Source: Dokdonella_A sp963758365 (GTDB lineage Bacteria; Pseudomonadota; Gammaproteobacteria; Xanthomonadales; Rhodanobacteraceae). Taken from it: a stretch of 64,000 nucleotides of DNA. The stretch is from positions 2,914,001 through 2,978,000 of the forward strand of contig CAVWVB010000001.1 of assembly GCA_963758365.1 (NCBI GenBank). Reading direction: 5' to 3'. Below, in pieces: positions 33,659 to 44,213 of this stretch. The notes below the pieces were generated by a model. The model was not told the DNA's origin. It saw only the letters and a list, made by a program, of their open reading frames with translations, and did not search any database. How positions within the stretch are numbered: position 1 is the first letter of the stretch; the number at the start of each line of letters is the position of its first letter. The translations under genes and the position numbers were made by a program.

Positions 33659-35859
33659 CGCGAGAACCCGGCGGCGGAGGTGCGCAACGCATCGAGGTAG
33701 GCGCGACCCGCCGCGTCCGTGCGCTGCCGCGGTTGCGCCTGCGCGGTCGGCATCGGCAGCAGCGGCCAGAGGCGGTCACGCAGCGCCGCGCGGCAGGTCG
33801 TGCAGTTCGGATCGCGGCGCGCGGCGTCGATTGCGGCGAGCAGACCCAGCGGATCGGACAGGCTCGCCTGGTGGGCAACGATCCAGGCCTGCGCGGACGC
33901 CCAGTCCGGCGTGCCCGCACCTGCGAGCACACGCCACAACACGACGAGCGGCGTGGGCGCGACATCCGCTTTCGCGAGGCTGGCGACACGATCGCCGAGA
34001 TCCTTGCGCTCGCCGCTGAGCCGGCGCGCCTCGTCCGCTATCGGCAATTCGAGTCCGACCCGCGCCAGATAGATCCGCGTCGACTGCTGCACCTGCTTGA
34101 TCAGGTCGAGCGCGCGGTGTTCGAACGGCAGCGCCTGTTCGGGCGCGCCCTGACGCAGGTGCAACTCGGCTTGCCACATCTCATCGAGCGCGGACTTGAG
34201 GATCGACCGGGTCGCGGGGTCGAGCAACGTCGCGGCCTCCGCGATGTCGTGCACGTGCCCGTATTCGGCGACCGTGTCGCCTTCCGTACCGAACCGGGTC
34301 GGCCCGGACTGCGGCATGCGGCGCTCGCGAGCCGCGTGCGCGGCGGCCAGCGCATCGATCTGGGTCGCTGCGTTGGTGTCGCCCGCCGCCGCGGTCTCGG
34401 CGCGGGTTTCCGATTCTTCGCCGAGGAACTGGCCATAACGCAGGCGCAGGATCTTCTGGTCGACGCCGAGCGCATCCGAGCGCTTGAGCACGCTCGCCGC
34501 TTCGAGATGCGGTCGCTCGGCCACCACCGCTTCGGTATCGATGATGATCTGGCGCTGACTGCGGAAGTAGGCCGGCAAGATGCGCTGCACGATGCCTTCG
34601 AGATCCGCGCTCCCAGCCGATGCCGCGGCGGGCCAGCGCAGGATGAAGCTCGCGCTGCGGCTTACGTTCGGCTGCGGTTCGCGGTTGTCGCTGACCGCGA
34701 GGCGCACGATCACGTCGTCGCCCTCGGCGATGCCGAGGGCCGCCAGATCGAGCGTATGCGAGAACCGCGCAAGCGCGGGTTGCCGTGCGCGATCCGGCGC
34801 CGGCTCCGCGGGCAGGTCGGCCGTCCGCGACGGGTCCGCGGCCGCGACCGGTTCGCCGCCGAGCGCGAGCGTCTGCTCCTTGAACGCGATGTTCTCGCCG
34901 CTGCCCTGGGCCCGGGTGATAGTCAGATCCGCATGCGCGATCGCGTAGTCGTCGCCGGCCTCGAACACCAGGTCCCAGGTCTTCTGCCCTGCATCGCGCA
35001 GGGTCAGGGACTTGTCCGGGGCGATCACCCGGATCTCCGGCGCGCGGTCGGCAACGACGTCGATCCGGTACAGCCGCGCGTCGGCCGGTGCGGGAGCGCC
35101 TTCGAGAACGATGCGGTACAGCGCCGAGGTCGGCAGCGTGCGGCTGCCGGTCCAGGTGTCGCCGTCGCGGACCAGGGCGACGCGACTGTCGTCGTGGAAC
35201 AGCAGGGTCGCCGCGGTCGGTCGAGGGTCGAAGCGCAGGCGCCAGCGCAGCACCGAATTCTCGACGACTTTGGCGTCGAGCGAGGTTTCACGACGCAACG
35301 CGATCTTCGTGTAGGCCGGCGCCTCGATCGCAAGCTCGCTGGCGACGATGCGGGTCGCATCGGTGCGCGCACGATTGCGCGCGATCGACCGCACGTCGGG
35401 GTCGCCCGGTTCGTGCCGCGGCGCGATCGCAGCGAACCCGAGCAGCAGCAGCGCGCCAGCGGCCGCGAACGCGAGCGTGCGCCACGGCCATGCCGGACGG
35501 ATGTCCGCACGCAGCGCGTCGAGGCGCGCGCTCACGCGCGTGCGTTGCAGGCGTTGCAGCGGCGACAGCGCGTGCGGGTCGCGCAGCAGCAGGTCGCTGC
35601 TGTCGTCCAGCGCGGGCTCGCACGCGTCGAGCCGGCGCGCGGTCCAGACGCGGTCGACACGACGCAGGGTACGCCCCGCGTCGAGCGCGAATGCCGCCGC
35701 TGCGACGACCGCGATCGCGGCGGCAGCGGTACCGCCCGCAACACGGGAGGCGAGTACGACCGAGGCGCATGCGGGCGGCCCGACGCAGGCGCTGCGGATC
35801 AGCACCTGGCGCAGCGCGGCCGCGCGGCGCAGTGCGGCGATGCGCGCGTCGAGACTCAC
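33655..35859 (-). CDS. DUF4175-like membrane protein of the MoxR operon
   Basis: A 734-residue protein. Two membrane helices near the N-terminus (about 40-60 and 125-147) resemble the start of DUF4175 proteins. A long periplasmic-looking region follows with beta-rich segments (YTKIALRRETSLDAKVVEN, YRIDVVADRAPEIRVI) and then a helical C-terminal half. The GTG start overlaps the upstream BatA-like stop codon (GTGA). The family call is by resemblance in size, layout and operon position and is moderate. No enzymatic motif seen. Confidence 0.65.
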   Translation of the reverse strand: MSLDARIAALRRAAALRQVLIRSACVGPPACASVVLASRVAGGTAAAAIAVVAAAAFALDAGRTLRRVDRVWTARRLDACEPALDDSSDLLLRDPHALSPLQRLQRTRVSARLDALRADIRPAWPWRTLAFAAAGALLLLGFAAIAPRHEPGDPDVRSIARNRARTDATRIVASELAIEAPAYTKIALRRETSLDAKVVENSVLRWRLRFDPRPTAATLLFHDDSRVALVRDGDTWTGSRTLPTSALYRIVLEGAPAPADARLYRIDVVADRAPEIRVIAPDKSLTLRDAGQKTWDLVFEAGDDYAIAHADLTITRAQGSGENIAFKEQTLALGGEPVAAADPSRTADLPAEPAPDRARQPALARFSHTLDLAALGIAEGDDVIVRLAVSDNREPQPNVSRSASFILRWPAAASAGSADLEGIVQRILPAYFRSQRQIIIDTEAVVAERPHLEAASVLKRSDALGVDQKILRLRYGQFLGEESETRAETAAAGDTNAATQIDALAAAHAARERRMPQSGPTRFGTEGDTVAEYGHVHDIAEAATLLDPATRSILKSALDEMWQAELHLRQGAPEQALPFEHRALDLIKQVQQSTRIYLARVGLELPIADEARRLSGERKDLGDRVASLAKADVAPTPLVVLWRVLAGAGTPDWASAQAWIVAHQASLSDPLGLLAAIDAARRDPNCTTCRAALRDRLWPLLPMPTAQAQPRQRTDAAGRAYLDALRTSAAGFSR

Positions 35860-37028
35860 GCGGTGGCCTCGCGCGGACGCGATGTCGCGACGAGACGTTC
35901 GCACAGGTACAGCAACGCGGCGAAGAACGCGAACCAGGCATCGAGCGGGCGTGCCGACGCGGCCCGCGGCGCGCCGGCGGTCGCTTGGTCGGCGATCCGG
36001 CGCGGCGTCGCGGCAGCGGCCGGTGCGCGCGTCGGCGCATGCGGCGCACCGTTCAACGCGTGCCGCAGGCGCCCGGGAAAATCCGCGTCGAGAAGGATCG
36101 GCAGGTCGGCCGGCGTGAGGCGAGCGGGCAGCGCAACGATGCGACCGCGCCCCAGCGTTTCGACGCGTGCGATCACCTGGCCGCTGGCGTCGCGCCAAAG
36201 CGGATCCGCAGTCGGCGCGGGACGCTCGGTCACCAGCGCGACTCCGCCGCGAGCGATCCATGCGGACGCCTGTGCGGTCAGTGCCGGACCCAGCCATACG
36301 AGCCACGCCGCCGCGTCCGGCACCGGCTGCGCGAGTCGCTGCACGTCGAGCCGGTAGCGGCCGGGTTCGCGCTGGTTCCATGCCGCCAGCGTCGCGCGCA
36401 GGTAGGGCAGTGCGGCCTCACGACCCGGCGCATGGCGCACCGCGAGCAGCGCCGGTTGCGGCGCCGGCAGCGCGGCTTCGCTCGTGCGGCCCGGTGCGAT
36501 CTGCCAGTCGATCGCATGGGCCAGCCGCAGCCGCTCGCCATCGAGGCCGCCGAGTTCGCTCGGCACGATCACGCGCAGCGTGGTCGCGGGCGCGAGATCC
36601 GCATCGAGTTCACGCAGCAGGCTCGCGAGCGGCACGTTGTGGCCCGGCGCAGACGCGTCGAGCGATGGAAAGCCCGCTGCCAGCCAGTGTCCGTCGTGGC
36701 CCGCCGCGGCAGCCGCGCGCAGCTCGCTCGCGCGGTCGACACCCGGCGCGACCACGGTCCAGTGATTCGGCGTGTTTGCGGCGGGTTCGTTTACCACCGG
36801 CCGCGCGAGCAGAACGGCCAGCACCGCGAGCAGCGCGAGGCGCAGCCCGAGCAGCCAGGGCCGCTCGAAGCGCAGGCGCCGGCGCGGCCGCGTGCGTTCG
36901 GGGATCCAGCGCAGCGCGGCGAATTCGGTCGTGCGCAGCTCGATGCGGCGTACCAGGTGCATCAGAATCGGCAACGCGAGCGCCGCGAGCGCGGCCAGAC
37001 CGAGCGGCGCGAGCAGGGCCGGATTCAT
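35856..37028 (-). CDS. BatA-like membrane protein with N-terminal double-TM domain
   Basis: A 390-residue protein starting with the BatA-type two-helix region: helix about 5-25, then LMHLVRRIELRTTEFAALRWI and RFERPWLLGLRLALLAVLAVLLARPVV. A variable extracytoplasmic part follows, and a third helix lies near the C-terminus (about 362-380). A von Willebrand A metal site, normal in BatA, is not visible, so this is the truncated or 'double-TM' version found in MoxR operons. Its ATG overlaps the DUF58 stop by 4 bases (ATGA). Confidence 0.75.
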   Translation of the reverse strand: MNPALLAPLGLAALAALALPILMHLVRRIELRTTEFAALRWIPERTRPRRRLRFERPWLLGLRLALLAVLAVLLARPVVNEPAANTPNHWTVVAPGVDRASELRAAAAAGHDGHWLAAGFPSLDASAPGHNVPLASLLRELDADLAPATTLRVIVPSELGGLDGERLRLAHAIDWQIAPGRTSEAALPAPQPALLAVRHAPGREAALPYLRATLAAWNQREPGRYRLDVQRLAQPVPDAAAWLVWLGPALTAQASAWIARGGVALVTERPAPTADPLWRDASGQVIARVETLGRGRIVALPARLTPADLPILLDADFPGRLRHALNGAPHAPTRAPAAAATPRRIADQATAGAPRAASARPLDAWFAFFAALLYLCERLVATSRPREATA

Positions 37029-37912
37029 GCGCGCGCGGTGCGTCCGCCGAAATGGTGTCGCAGTGGCGCGTCGATCGCTTCGTCGAGTACGTGCTCGACA
37101 TGGCGAATGCCGCTCGCGGCCATTCGCCGCGCGAGCTCGCGGCGCGCGAGGCTGAAGCGGCGCATGAAATCCGCACGCACCACGGCGGCTTCGACGCGGC
37201 GCTCCTGTCCCGACTCGGGCTCCCGAAACCGATGGCCGCCCGCGAACGGAAAGTCGCGCTCCTCGGTGCTGAGCAATTGCACGGTCAGCACTTCGCGCCG
37301 CGCCGCGGCAAGGCGCTCGGCGAAATCGGGTGCCGCGTCGTCGAAGAAGTCGGACGCCATGACCACCAGCGAGGACGGCTGGATGCGCTCCCACAGCGGG
37401 CGCAGGCTGGCCGCATCGGGCAGCCCGCCCGCCGCGGCGAGGCCTTCGAGTTCGAGCAGGCAACGATCGCGCTGGCGCGGACCGCTCGCTGCGGAAACCA
37501 CGCGCGACGTCGCGGCGCCGAGGGCGACCAGGCCGAAACGATCGCCTTGGCGCAGCGCGAGTTCGATCACGCAGGCGGCCAGCGATTTCGCCGCATCGAG
37601 CTTGCTGAAGTCGGGTCGCAGCGCGTCCGCCTGACGCATCGATGCGCTCGCATCCAGCACCATCCAGACGCAGAGCGGACTGTCGCGCTCGGCTTCGCGG
37701 ACGAAGTAGCGATCGGAGCGCGCATGGAGTTTCCAGTCGATACGGCGCGGTTCGTCGCCGGGTTCGTAGGCCCTGTATTGGGCGAACTCGAGACCGGCGC
37801 CGCGGCTGCGACTCGCATGCTGGCCGAGTCCGTCGCCGCCTGCGCCATGGCGCGCGGTGAGGCGCAGCTCGCGCAAGCGCGCACGCACGGCGGATGGAAT
37901 CAGATCGACCAC
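37025..37912 (-). CDS. DUF58 protein with von Willebrand A-like domain
   Basis: A 295-residue cytoplasmic protein. The DUF58 signature AYEPGDEPRRIDWKLHAR occurs near residue 53, followed by a vWA-like fold with an intact metal-site string, DASAS, in VLDASASMRQ. Such proteins are partners of MoxR AAA+ ATPases. The start is GTG 37912, 14 bases after the moxR stop; longer frames would run through moxR. Typical length is about 300 residues. Confidence 0.9.
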   Translation of the reverse strand: MVDLIPSAVRARLRELRLTARHGAGGDGLGQHASRSRGAGLEFAQYRAYEPGDEPRRIDWKLHARSDRYFVREAERDSPLCVWMVLDASASMRQADALRPDFSKLDAAKSLAACVIELALRQGDRFGLVALGAATSRVVSAASGPRQRDRCLLELEGLAAAGGLPDAASLRPLWERIQPSSLVVMASDFFDDAAPDFAERLAAARREVLTVQLLSTEERDFPFAGGHRFREPESGQERRVEAAVVRADFMRRFSLARRELARRMAASGIRHVEHVLDEAIDAPLRHHFGGRTARA

Positions 37913-37926
37913 GCTCGGCGGATCGC

Positions 37927-38922
<996 letters not shown>

Positions 38923-39074
38923 TGCTTCGATTCCTCGCAATTCCTCAATCGTTGCACGGTGCGTTCGAGTCGGCCGTCGCGACGTCCGATTGCGCGCGGC
39001 CGAAGATCACCGGACGCTTCTCGACCGCACGGGCCGGTGCGGCGGCTCGCCGGCCCTCGGCCACAATCGTGCCG

Positions 39075-39818
39075 TCACGCGGTCAATGCATAGATCACGA
39101 CATTCACCGCGAACTTCGTGTTGTCCTCGGCCAGCCAGCGCTTGTTGCGCCAGTCGTAGTCCCATTCGCAGCCATAGTCCTTGTTGCTGTAGAGCACCCC
39201 AAGCCGACCATCGATCTCGATGCCCTTGAGGTATTCGTGGACGAGGTCGTCGCCCCAGCCGTTGAGCTCGAACGTCGTGTTGGGCGGTCCGTCGAAACGG
39301 AAGAAGCTGTCGAACAGCGGATGCCCCTTCGGCAGCTTGTGCAATGCGCCGGCGCCGAAGATCGCGGCCATTTCGCGCTCGAACGACTTCGCGAACAGTC
39401 CGTCGATGTCGTGATTGCAGTCGTCGACGAGCACGAAGCCACCGTTGCGGACATAGCTTTCGAAATTGCGGCGCTCGTCGGGATTGAATTCGACGAGCTT
39501 GTGCCCGGCCAGATAGCAGAAGGGTTGCGCAAGCATGCGCGCATCGGCCAGCGGCAGCACACGCTCCGTCGTGTCGACGCGCAGCGTCGTGTACTGGATC
39601 AGCGCGTCGAGCAGGTTGGATGGCATGCGCTGGTCGACGTCCCAGTCGCCGGATTCGTACATCAGGCGGGTGAACCAGAAATCATATGCAGGCTGGGAGC
39701 CCGGGACCGAAGGCCGCACCGCGGTCCGCGCAGTGGGCGGCTGCGCGTGCGCGCGCGGCGCGAGCCAGCCCAAGCAGGCGGCGCTGAACATCAGGCGGAG
39801 GAATTCGGCGCGGGTCAT
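39075..39818 (-). CDS. DUF4159 exported protein
   Basis: A 247-residue protein. A signal peptide (about 1-25, LGWLAPRAHA) is followed by the DUF4159 domain, which has a flavodoxin or amidotransferase-like fold: FWFTRLMYESGDWDVDQR, then GGFVLVDDCNHD, and LGVLYSNKDYGCEWDYDW near the end. DUF4159 proteins are regularly found with MoxR, DUF58 and BatA genes. ATG 39818 has a weak ribosome-binding site; an upstream TTG would add 26 residues without homology. Lies between pmbA-like and moxR genes, all on the minus strand. Confidence 0.88.
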   Translation of the reverse strand: MTRAEFLRLMFSAACLGWLAPRAHAQPPTARTAVRPSVPGSQPAYDFWFTRLMYESGDWDVDQRMPSNLLDALIQYTTLRVDTTERVLPLADARMLAQPFCYLAGHKLVEFNPDERRNFESYVRNGGFVLVDDCNHDIDGLFAKSFEREMAAIFGAGALHKLPKGHPLFDSFFRFDGPPNTTFELNGWGDDLVHEYLKGIEIDGRLGVLYSNKDYGCEWDYDWRNKRWLAEDNTKFAVNVVIYALTA

Positions 39819-39912
39819 CGAAAGCTGGAACCTGGGGATTCGCTCAGGCACGAAACAGGCATCGCTTCCATTTGCCCGCACGAATCCGACCGACAATTCC
39901 GGACTCCCGTAG

Positions 39913-41247
39913 CTACACGGCGTCGGACAGCGACGAGAACGTGAAGTCGCGAATCTTCATCGGCGGAATCATCATCACGAACGGCGACTCGTCGTCGCCG
40001 ACGCGCACCGGCTTGCCGATTTCCTCGATGTTGTTGAGCATGATCGCGGGCGACTCGTTGAAGCGGAAGTTCTTGATCGGATACTTGATCTCGCCGTTCT
40101 CGACATAGAATGTCCCGTCGCGGGTCAAACCGGTCAGCAGCACGGTCTGCGGGTCGACCATGCGGATATACCAGGTGCGCGTGACCAGCACGCCCTTGCG
40201 GGTTTCCTTGACCAGATCCATCGTCGACTTGTCGCCACCGACCATGATCAGGTTGCCGGGCTGGCCGATCGCCTGCTTGCCCTGCTTCTTCGCCCAGTAA
40301 CGCGAGTACTGCAGATATTCGACCTTGCCCTTGGTGATGATCGGAGTGCGCTCGCGCGCGAGCCCGTCGCTGTCCCACGGCACGACCGCAGCCTCCTCGT
40401 CCCACGGATCGGCGTACAGGGTCACGCGCTCGTCGAACAGTTTCTCTCCGATCTTGTTGCCGCCGCCCTTCTTCGAAAGGAAGCTGCGCCCCTCGTCGGC
40501 CTGGCGCGCGTCGAATCCAAACATCATGAACGATATCAGGCCTGCGGTCGCCGCCGGTTCCATGATCACCGTGTACTTGCCGGGCTCGAGCGCCTTCGCG
40601 TCGGCCGAACCCCTGGCCTTGCGCATCGCGGTCTTGATGTCGCTCTTCGCATCGAACTTCGACACGTCGGCGAGATTGCGCGCAACCCAGCCTGAACCCT
40701 TGCCGTCATCGGTGCGCACCGTGCACGTGAAGTCCATTCCGGTCGCTTTCTGGTAGCCGAAGTTGCCCTTGCTGTTGGCGATCGCGGAGAAGTTCTGTGC
40801 GTCGGAAAAGAAGCCTGCGGCAACCAGCTTGTCCTTGCGACACGGCTCGATGCAGGCCGCGGCGACGCCCGCACGATATTCCGGCGTGATCGCCGCGGTC
40901 CTGTCGACGAAGGTCTTGCTGGCCTTGTAGGCCTGCTTCTCGATCGCGGGAACGAACTCGGGATTTTCCGGCGCGAGCCTGGCCAGCTCCTCGGCGCGGC
41001 GCACCACCGTCTGCAGCGAGGCTTCGTCGAACTGGTTGATCGTGGCCGTGCCGACTCGCTTGCCGAACGCGACTTCGATCGCGAGATCGGCATCGCTGAC
41101 GTGGCCGCTGGTCGAGACGCTGTTCAGCGCGTAGCGCACGTTGCCGCCGCTCGATCCGTTCAACGTGGCCGTGCACTGGTCGGCCTTCGACAACTTCACG
41201 ACCTTGTCGAGGATGGCCCTGGCTTGTTCTTCGGTATACATGCTCAT
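39913..41247 (-). CDS. TldD/PmbA-family protein (TldE-like, non-catalytic type)
   Basis: A 444-residue member of the PmbA/TldE side of the family. In E. coli TldD and TldE form a heterodimeric protease that cleaves unstructured peptides. No HExxxH metal motif is present, as expected for the TldE partner; the late MVGGDKSTMDLVKETRKG and LLTGLTRDGTFYVENGEIKYP are typical. No signal peptide is visible. GGAG lies before the ATG. The TldD-like gene is 112 bases upstream on the same strand. Confidence 0.88.
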   Translation of the reverse strand: MSMYTEEQARAILDKVVKLSKADQCTATLNGSSGGNVRYALNSVSTSGHVSDADLAIEVAFGKRVGTATINQFDEASLQTVVRRAEELARLAPENPEFVPAIEKQAYKASKTFVDRTAAITPEYRAGVAAACIEPCRKDKLVAAGFFSDAQNFSAIANSKGNFGYQKATGMDFTCTVRTDDGKGSGWVARNLADVSKFDAKSDIKTAMRKARGSADAKALEPGKYTVIMEPAATAGLISFMMFGFDARQADEGRSFLSKKGGGNKIGEKLFDERVTLYADPWDEEAAVVPWDSDGLARERTPIITKGKVEYLQYSRYWAKKQGKQAIGQPGNLIMVGGDKSTMDLVKETRKGVLVTRTWYIRMVDPQTVLLTGLTRDGTFYVENGEIKYPIKNFRFNESPAIMLNNIEEIGKPVRVGDDESPFVMMIPPMKIRDFTFSSLSDAV

Positions 41248-41359
41248 TGGTCTACTCCAATCCTGGCACTGGGCTGCTGCGCTGAGTCAGGTACGGCCGG
41301 TTCGGAGTCGGCGCAGTGGCGCATGAACGATCCACGCCTGACGACTCCGGTTTCCGGCC

Positions 41360-42997
41360 TCATCCGAGACTGCGCGCGGTGTTGATGACGTTGGCGCCGT
41401 TGAAGCGCGCGGTGCTCGAACCGTGCGAGACCGCCGAAACCTGGCCCGGCTGGCCCTTGCCGTCGAAGAACGAGCCGCCGAAGCGATAGTCGTCCTTGCC
41501 GCAGATCGCGACGCACGAATTCCAGAACTCCGGCGTGCGAATCTGGTATGCGACATCCTCGAGGGGTTGCGTCACCTTGCCGTTCTTGATCTCGTAGAAC
41601 AGCTGCCCGCCGAACTGCGCGTTGTAGCGCTGCTGGTCGATCGAGAACGACCCGTCGCCGATGATGTAGATGCCGTTCTCGATGTCCTTGATCATCCCGG
41701 CCGGAGAGAGCTTCTCCGTGCCGGGCTCAAGCGACACGTTGGCCATGCGCTGGAACTGCACGCTCGACCAGGAGTCCGCATAGCAGCAGCCCTGCGACTG
41801 CTTGAGGCCGAGGATATGGGCCTGGTCGCGGATCACCTGGTAGTTGACCAGGATGCCGTTCCTGATCAGATCCCAGCGCTGCGTCTTGACGCCCTCGTCG
41901 TCGTAGCCGACCGCGCCGAGCGTGCCCTTCTGGACCTTGTCGGCGAAGATCGTGACCTTGTCGCTGCCGTACCGGTAGTTCTTCGACTTCCACTTGTCCA
42001 GGGTCGCGAAGCTGGTGCCCGCATAGTTCGCCTCATAACCCAGTACGCGATCGAGTTCGGTCGGGTGGCCGACCGATTCGTGGATCGTCAGCCACAGATG
42101 CGAGGGATCGAGCGCGAGATCGTATTTGCCCGGCTTGACCGACGGCGCGGTCAGCTTTTCCCTGGCCTGCCTGGCAGCGGCCACCGCATCGGCCTTCATG
42201 TCATAGGAATCGCCATACACGACCGCGCCGCCAGGCAGCTCGACGCGGTCGGCCGCCTTCGCATCGAGATACTCGAAGCCCATGCCGCGCGGCGCGGAGA
42301 GGCCCGCGCGTATGCGGAACTTGCCGGTTTTCTGGTCGACCGCGGTGACCCGCATCGGAGCCCAGATGCGGTGCACGTCCTGATCGATGTACGAGCCGTC
42401 GGTCGAGGCGAAATACTTCTGTTCGTTGACCAGGAACAGGATCGAATTGATGAAGCTCGCGCCGGCCTGCATCGCGGCGGCATTGACGCCGAGCAGGAGG
42501 TCGACCTTGTCCTTGATCGGCACCTCCATCGAATTGCGCACGATCGGCGTCGACCAGCTCACTTCGCCGACTCCCTTGACCGGTGCCAGCTCGACGGGCG
42601 CGGACTGCATGCGCGAATTCGCTTTCGCGATCGCGACCGCCTCGCGCGCAGCGCGCGCGATGCTGTCGGAGCCGAGATCGCTGCTCGCCGCGAATCCCCA
42701 GGTTCCCTTCGCGATCACGCGGATGCCGACGCCGGTCGACTCGGTGTTGACCACGTTCTCGACCTTGTCCTCGCGGGTGATCACGAACTGGCGCAAATAC
42801 CTGCCGATGCGCACATCGCAATAACTCGCGCCGCCGGATCGGGCCGCCTCGAGCGCGATATCCGCGAGACGTTTCCGGGTCGCGCCATCGATCTTCGTCA
42901 GCAGCGCTTCGGCCGCGATCGCGCGCCCGGCCAGCGCCGGCAGGATCAGGCCGCCGAGACCGGCGCTGGTGAACTTGAGGAAATCACGTCTTTCCAT
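41360..42997 (-). CDS. TldD-like metalloprotease with Tat signal
   Basis: A 545-residue TldD-type metallopeptidase subunit. The N-terminus MERRDFLKFTSAG is a twin-arginine signal, and cleavage is expected after AIAA (about residue 29). The zinc motif HESVGH (HExxxH, about 306-311) is intact within the IHESVGHPTELDR segment. E. coli TldD is about 480 residues and cytosolic; the extra length here is the export signal and loops. GGAG precedes the ATG. Together with the PmbA-like gene it probably forms a protease whose catalytic half is exported. Confidence 0.9.
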   Translation of the reverse strand: MERRDFLKFTSAGLGGLILPALAGRAIAAEALLTKIDGATRKRLADIALEAARSGGASYCDVRIGRYLRQFVITREDKVENVVNTESTGVGIRVIAKGTWGFAASSDLGSDSIARAAREAVAIAKANSRMQSAPVELAPVKGVGEVSWSTPIVRNSMEVPIKDKVDLLLGVNAAAMQAGASFINSILFLVNEQKYFASTDGSYIDQDVHRIWAPMRVTAVDQKTGKFRIRAGLSAPRGMGFEYLDAKAADRVELPGGAVVYGDSYDMKADAVAAARQAREKLTAPSVKPGKYDLALDPSHLWLTIHESVGHPTELDRVLGYEANYAGTSFATLDKWKSKNYRYGSDKVTIFADKVQKGTLGAVGYDDEGVKTQRWDLIRNGILVNYQVIRDQAHILGLKQSQGCCYADSWSSVQFQRMANVSLEPGTEKLSPAGMIKDIENGIYIIGDGSFSIDQQRYNAQFGGQLFYEIKNGKVTQPLEDVAYQIRTPEFWNSCVAICGKDDYRFGGSFFDGKGQPGQVSAVSHGSSTARFNGANVINTARSLG

Positions 42998-43225
42998 GGT
43001 CGACTCCGGAGATGGCGATGTGCAGCTGGCGCAAGCGTCGATCTTGTCGGAAGCAGCGCTGCCACGTCACGTGACAAATGGCACGGTCGAGGGCTGAGCG
43101 CTCGGCACGCGCACGCTTCCGGCGCAACTTGGCGTGCGAGCGATGACAACAAGCCGCACGACCGCGAATAGCAGGCTGGGCTGATCCGGTACCCTTGCGT
43201 CTCGGCTCCCAGGCTCGCGGTCACC

Positions 43226-43591
43226 ATGGATATCTCCAAGACCTTTCAGATCGAGGCCGCGCACCGGTTGCCGAACGTGCCGCCCGGACACAAGTGCGCG
43301 CGACTGCACGGACACTCGTTCCGCATTGAGGTGCACGTGCGCGGGCCGCTCGACCCGGACCTGGGCTGGGTCATGGATTTTGCCGACCTGACGACCGCGT
43401 TCGCGCCGCTGTTCGCGCAACTGGATCACCACTACCTCAACGAGATTGCCGGCCTCGAGAATCCGACCAGCGAGCGTCTGGCCCGCTGGATCTGGACGCA
43501 CCTGCAGCCACGCCTGCCGCTGCTGTCGCGAGTGACCGTCCACGAGACCTGCACGACCACCTGCTCTTACGCGGGTCCGGAGACCGCGTGA
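43226..43591 (+). CDS. queD: 6-carboxy-5,6,7,8-tetrahydropterin synthase QueD
   Basis: A 121-residue enzyme of queuosine biosynthesis that converts dihydroneopterin triphosphate to 6-carboxytetrahydropterin. Zinc ligands H13, H28 and H30 and catalytic Cys24 are all present in the string from AAHRLP to HGHSF. The later LDHHYLNEI and TVHETCTTTC segments are typical. Length matches the family (about 120). It stands alone, followed by a stem-loop with a short T-run. No preQ1 riboswitch was recognised upstream. Confidence 0.95.
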   Translation: MDISKTFQIEAAHRLPNVPPGHKCARLHGHSFRIEVHVRGPLDPDLGWVMDFADLTTAFAPLFAQLDHHYLNEIAGLENPTSERLARWIWTHLQPRLPLLSRVTVHETCTTTCSYAGPETA

Positions 43592-43593
43592 AT

Positions 43594-43631
43594 GTCTTCT
43601 GCGCTGCGCCGCGCAAGAAGACCCTGCTTTT
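43594..43631 (+). terminator. Intrinsic terminator after queD
   Basis: GTCTTCTGCGC (43594-43604) pairs with GCGCAAGAAGAC (43611-43622) with one bulged A, and CCTGCTTTT follows. The T-run is short, so termination may be partial. Confidence 0.6.
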
Positions 43632-43700
43632 GAACAGCCTTTAATTTCAATTATTTACCGACCAGTGTGGCGGGAAACCAATCCGCCTCGACGGAATATG

Positions 43701-43729
43701 TTGCAGCGCACAAGACTCGATGCTATGCT
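43701..43729 (+). promoter_or_regulatory. Sigma70-type promoter of the phasin gene
   Basis: TTGCAG (43701-43706) and TATGCT (43724-43729) are separated by 17 bases, giving a transcript start about 30 bases before the phasin ATG. An unusually AT-rich block, including TTTAATTTCAATTATTTACC, lies at 43640-43659. Confidence 0.65.
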
Positions 43730-43765
43730 GCCCGCACATTTCCCGCCAACCCAGAGGCAACTGCC

Positions 43766-44158
43766 ATGTTTGAACAGATCAATACCCAGTCGATGGCCCT
43801 CGGCAAGAGCTACGCCGATACGTTCGTGAAGGCCCAGGGCCTCGCGATGGCCGGCTTCGAGCGCATCACCGAACTGAACCTCAAGACCTTCGAGGACCGC
43901 GTCAAGGCGTCCGTCGAGTTCTGGACCGAAGCGGTCGAAGTGCGCGATCTCGAGGCCGCCAAGGCGATTTCCGCCAAGGGCGTCCAGCTCGCGAAGGAAA
44001 GCGCCGAGAAGCTCTATGCGAACAGCCAGGAAGTCCTCGGCGTCTCGATGAAGACGTCCGAAGCGATCGGCTCGCTCGCGAAGGGTTCGTTCGAAGCCAC
44101 CAACGACACGCTGAGCAAGCAGGCTGCGGCCGCCAAGAAGGCAGCCAGCGCGCGCTGA
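43766..44158 (+). CDS. Phasin-family granule-associated protein
   Basis: A 130-residue helical protein of the phasin family, which coats polyhydroxyalkanoate granules. MFEQINTQSMALGKSYADTF is followed by a long amphipathic region (about 20-118) rich in Ala, Glu and Lys, with FEDRVKASVEFWTEAVEVRDL typical of the family. The tail is AAAKKAASAR. No PHA synthase or depolymerase gene occurs in the window, so it may act on granules made elsewhere in the genome or as a general chaperone-like protein. Promoter and terminator frame it as a single-gene unit. Confidence 0.85.
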   Translation: MFEQINTQSMALGKSYADTFVKAQGLAMAGFERITELNLKTFEDRVKASVEFWTEAVEVRDLEAAKAISAKGVQLAKESAEKLYANSQEVLGVSMKTSEAIGSLAKGSFEATNDTLSKQAAAAKKAASAR

Positions 44159-44213
44159 GCAAAGCGATATCGGAAAGCGCGCCGCGACTCCCCTGCGCGG
44201 CTGCGACCGATTG

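Noticed and set aside
33625..36357. Plus-strand open frame of 910 codons opposite the DUF4175-like gene
   Set aside because: Composition is arginine-rich without domains, and the minus-strand gene has overlap-coupled neighbours that support it.
42998..43225. preQ1 or other riboswitch before queD
   Set aside because: No preQ1-like pseudoknot or A-rich tail was found in the 228-base gap.
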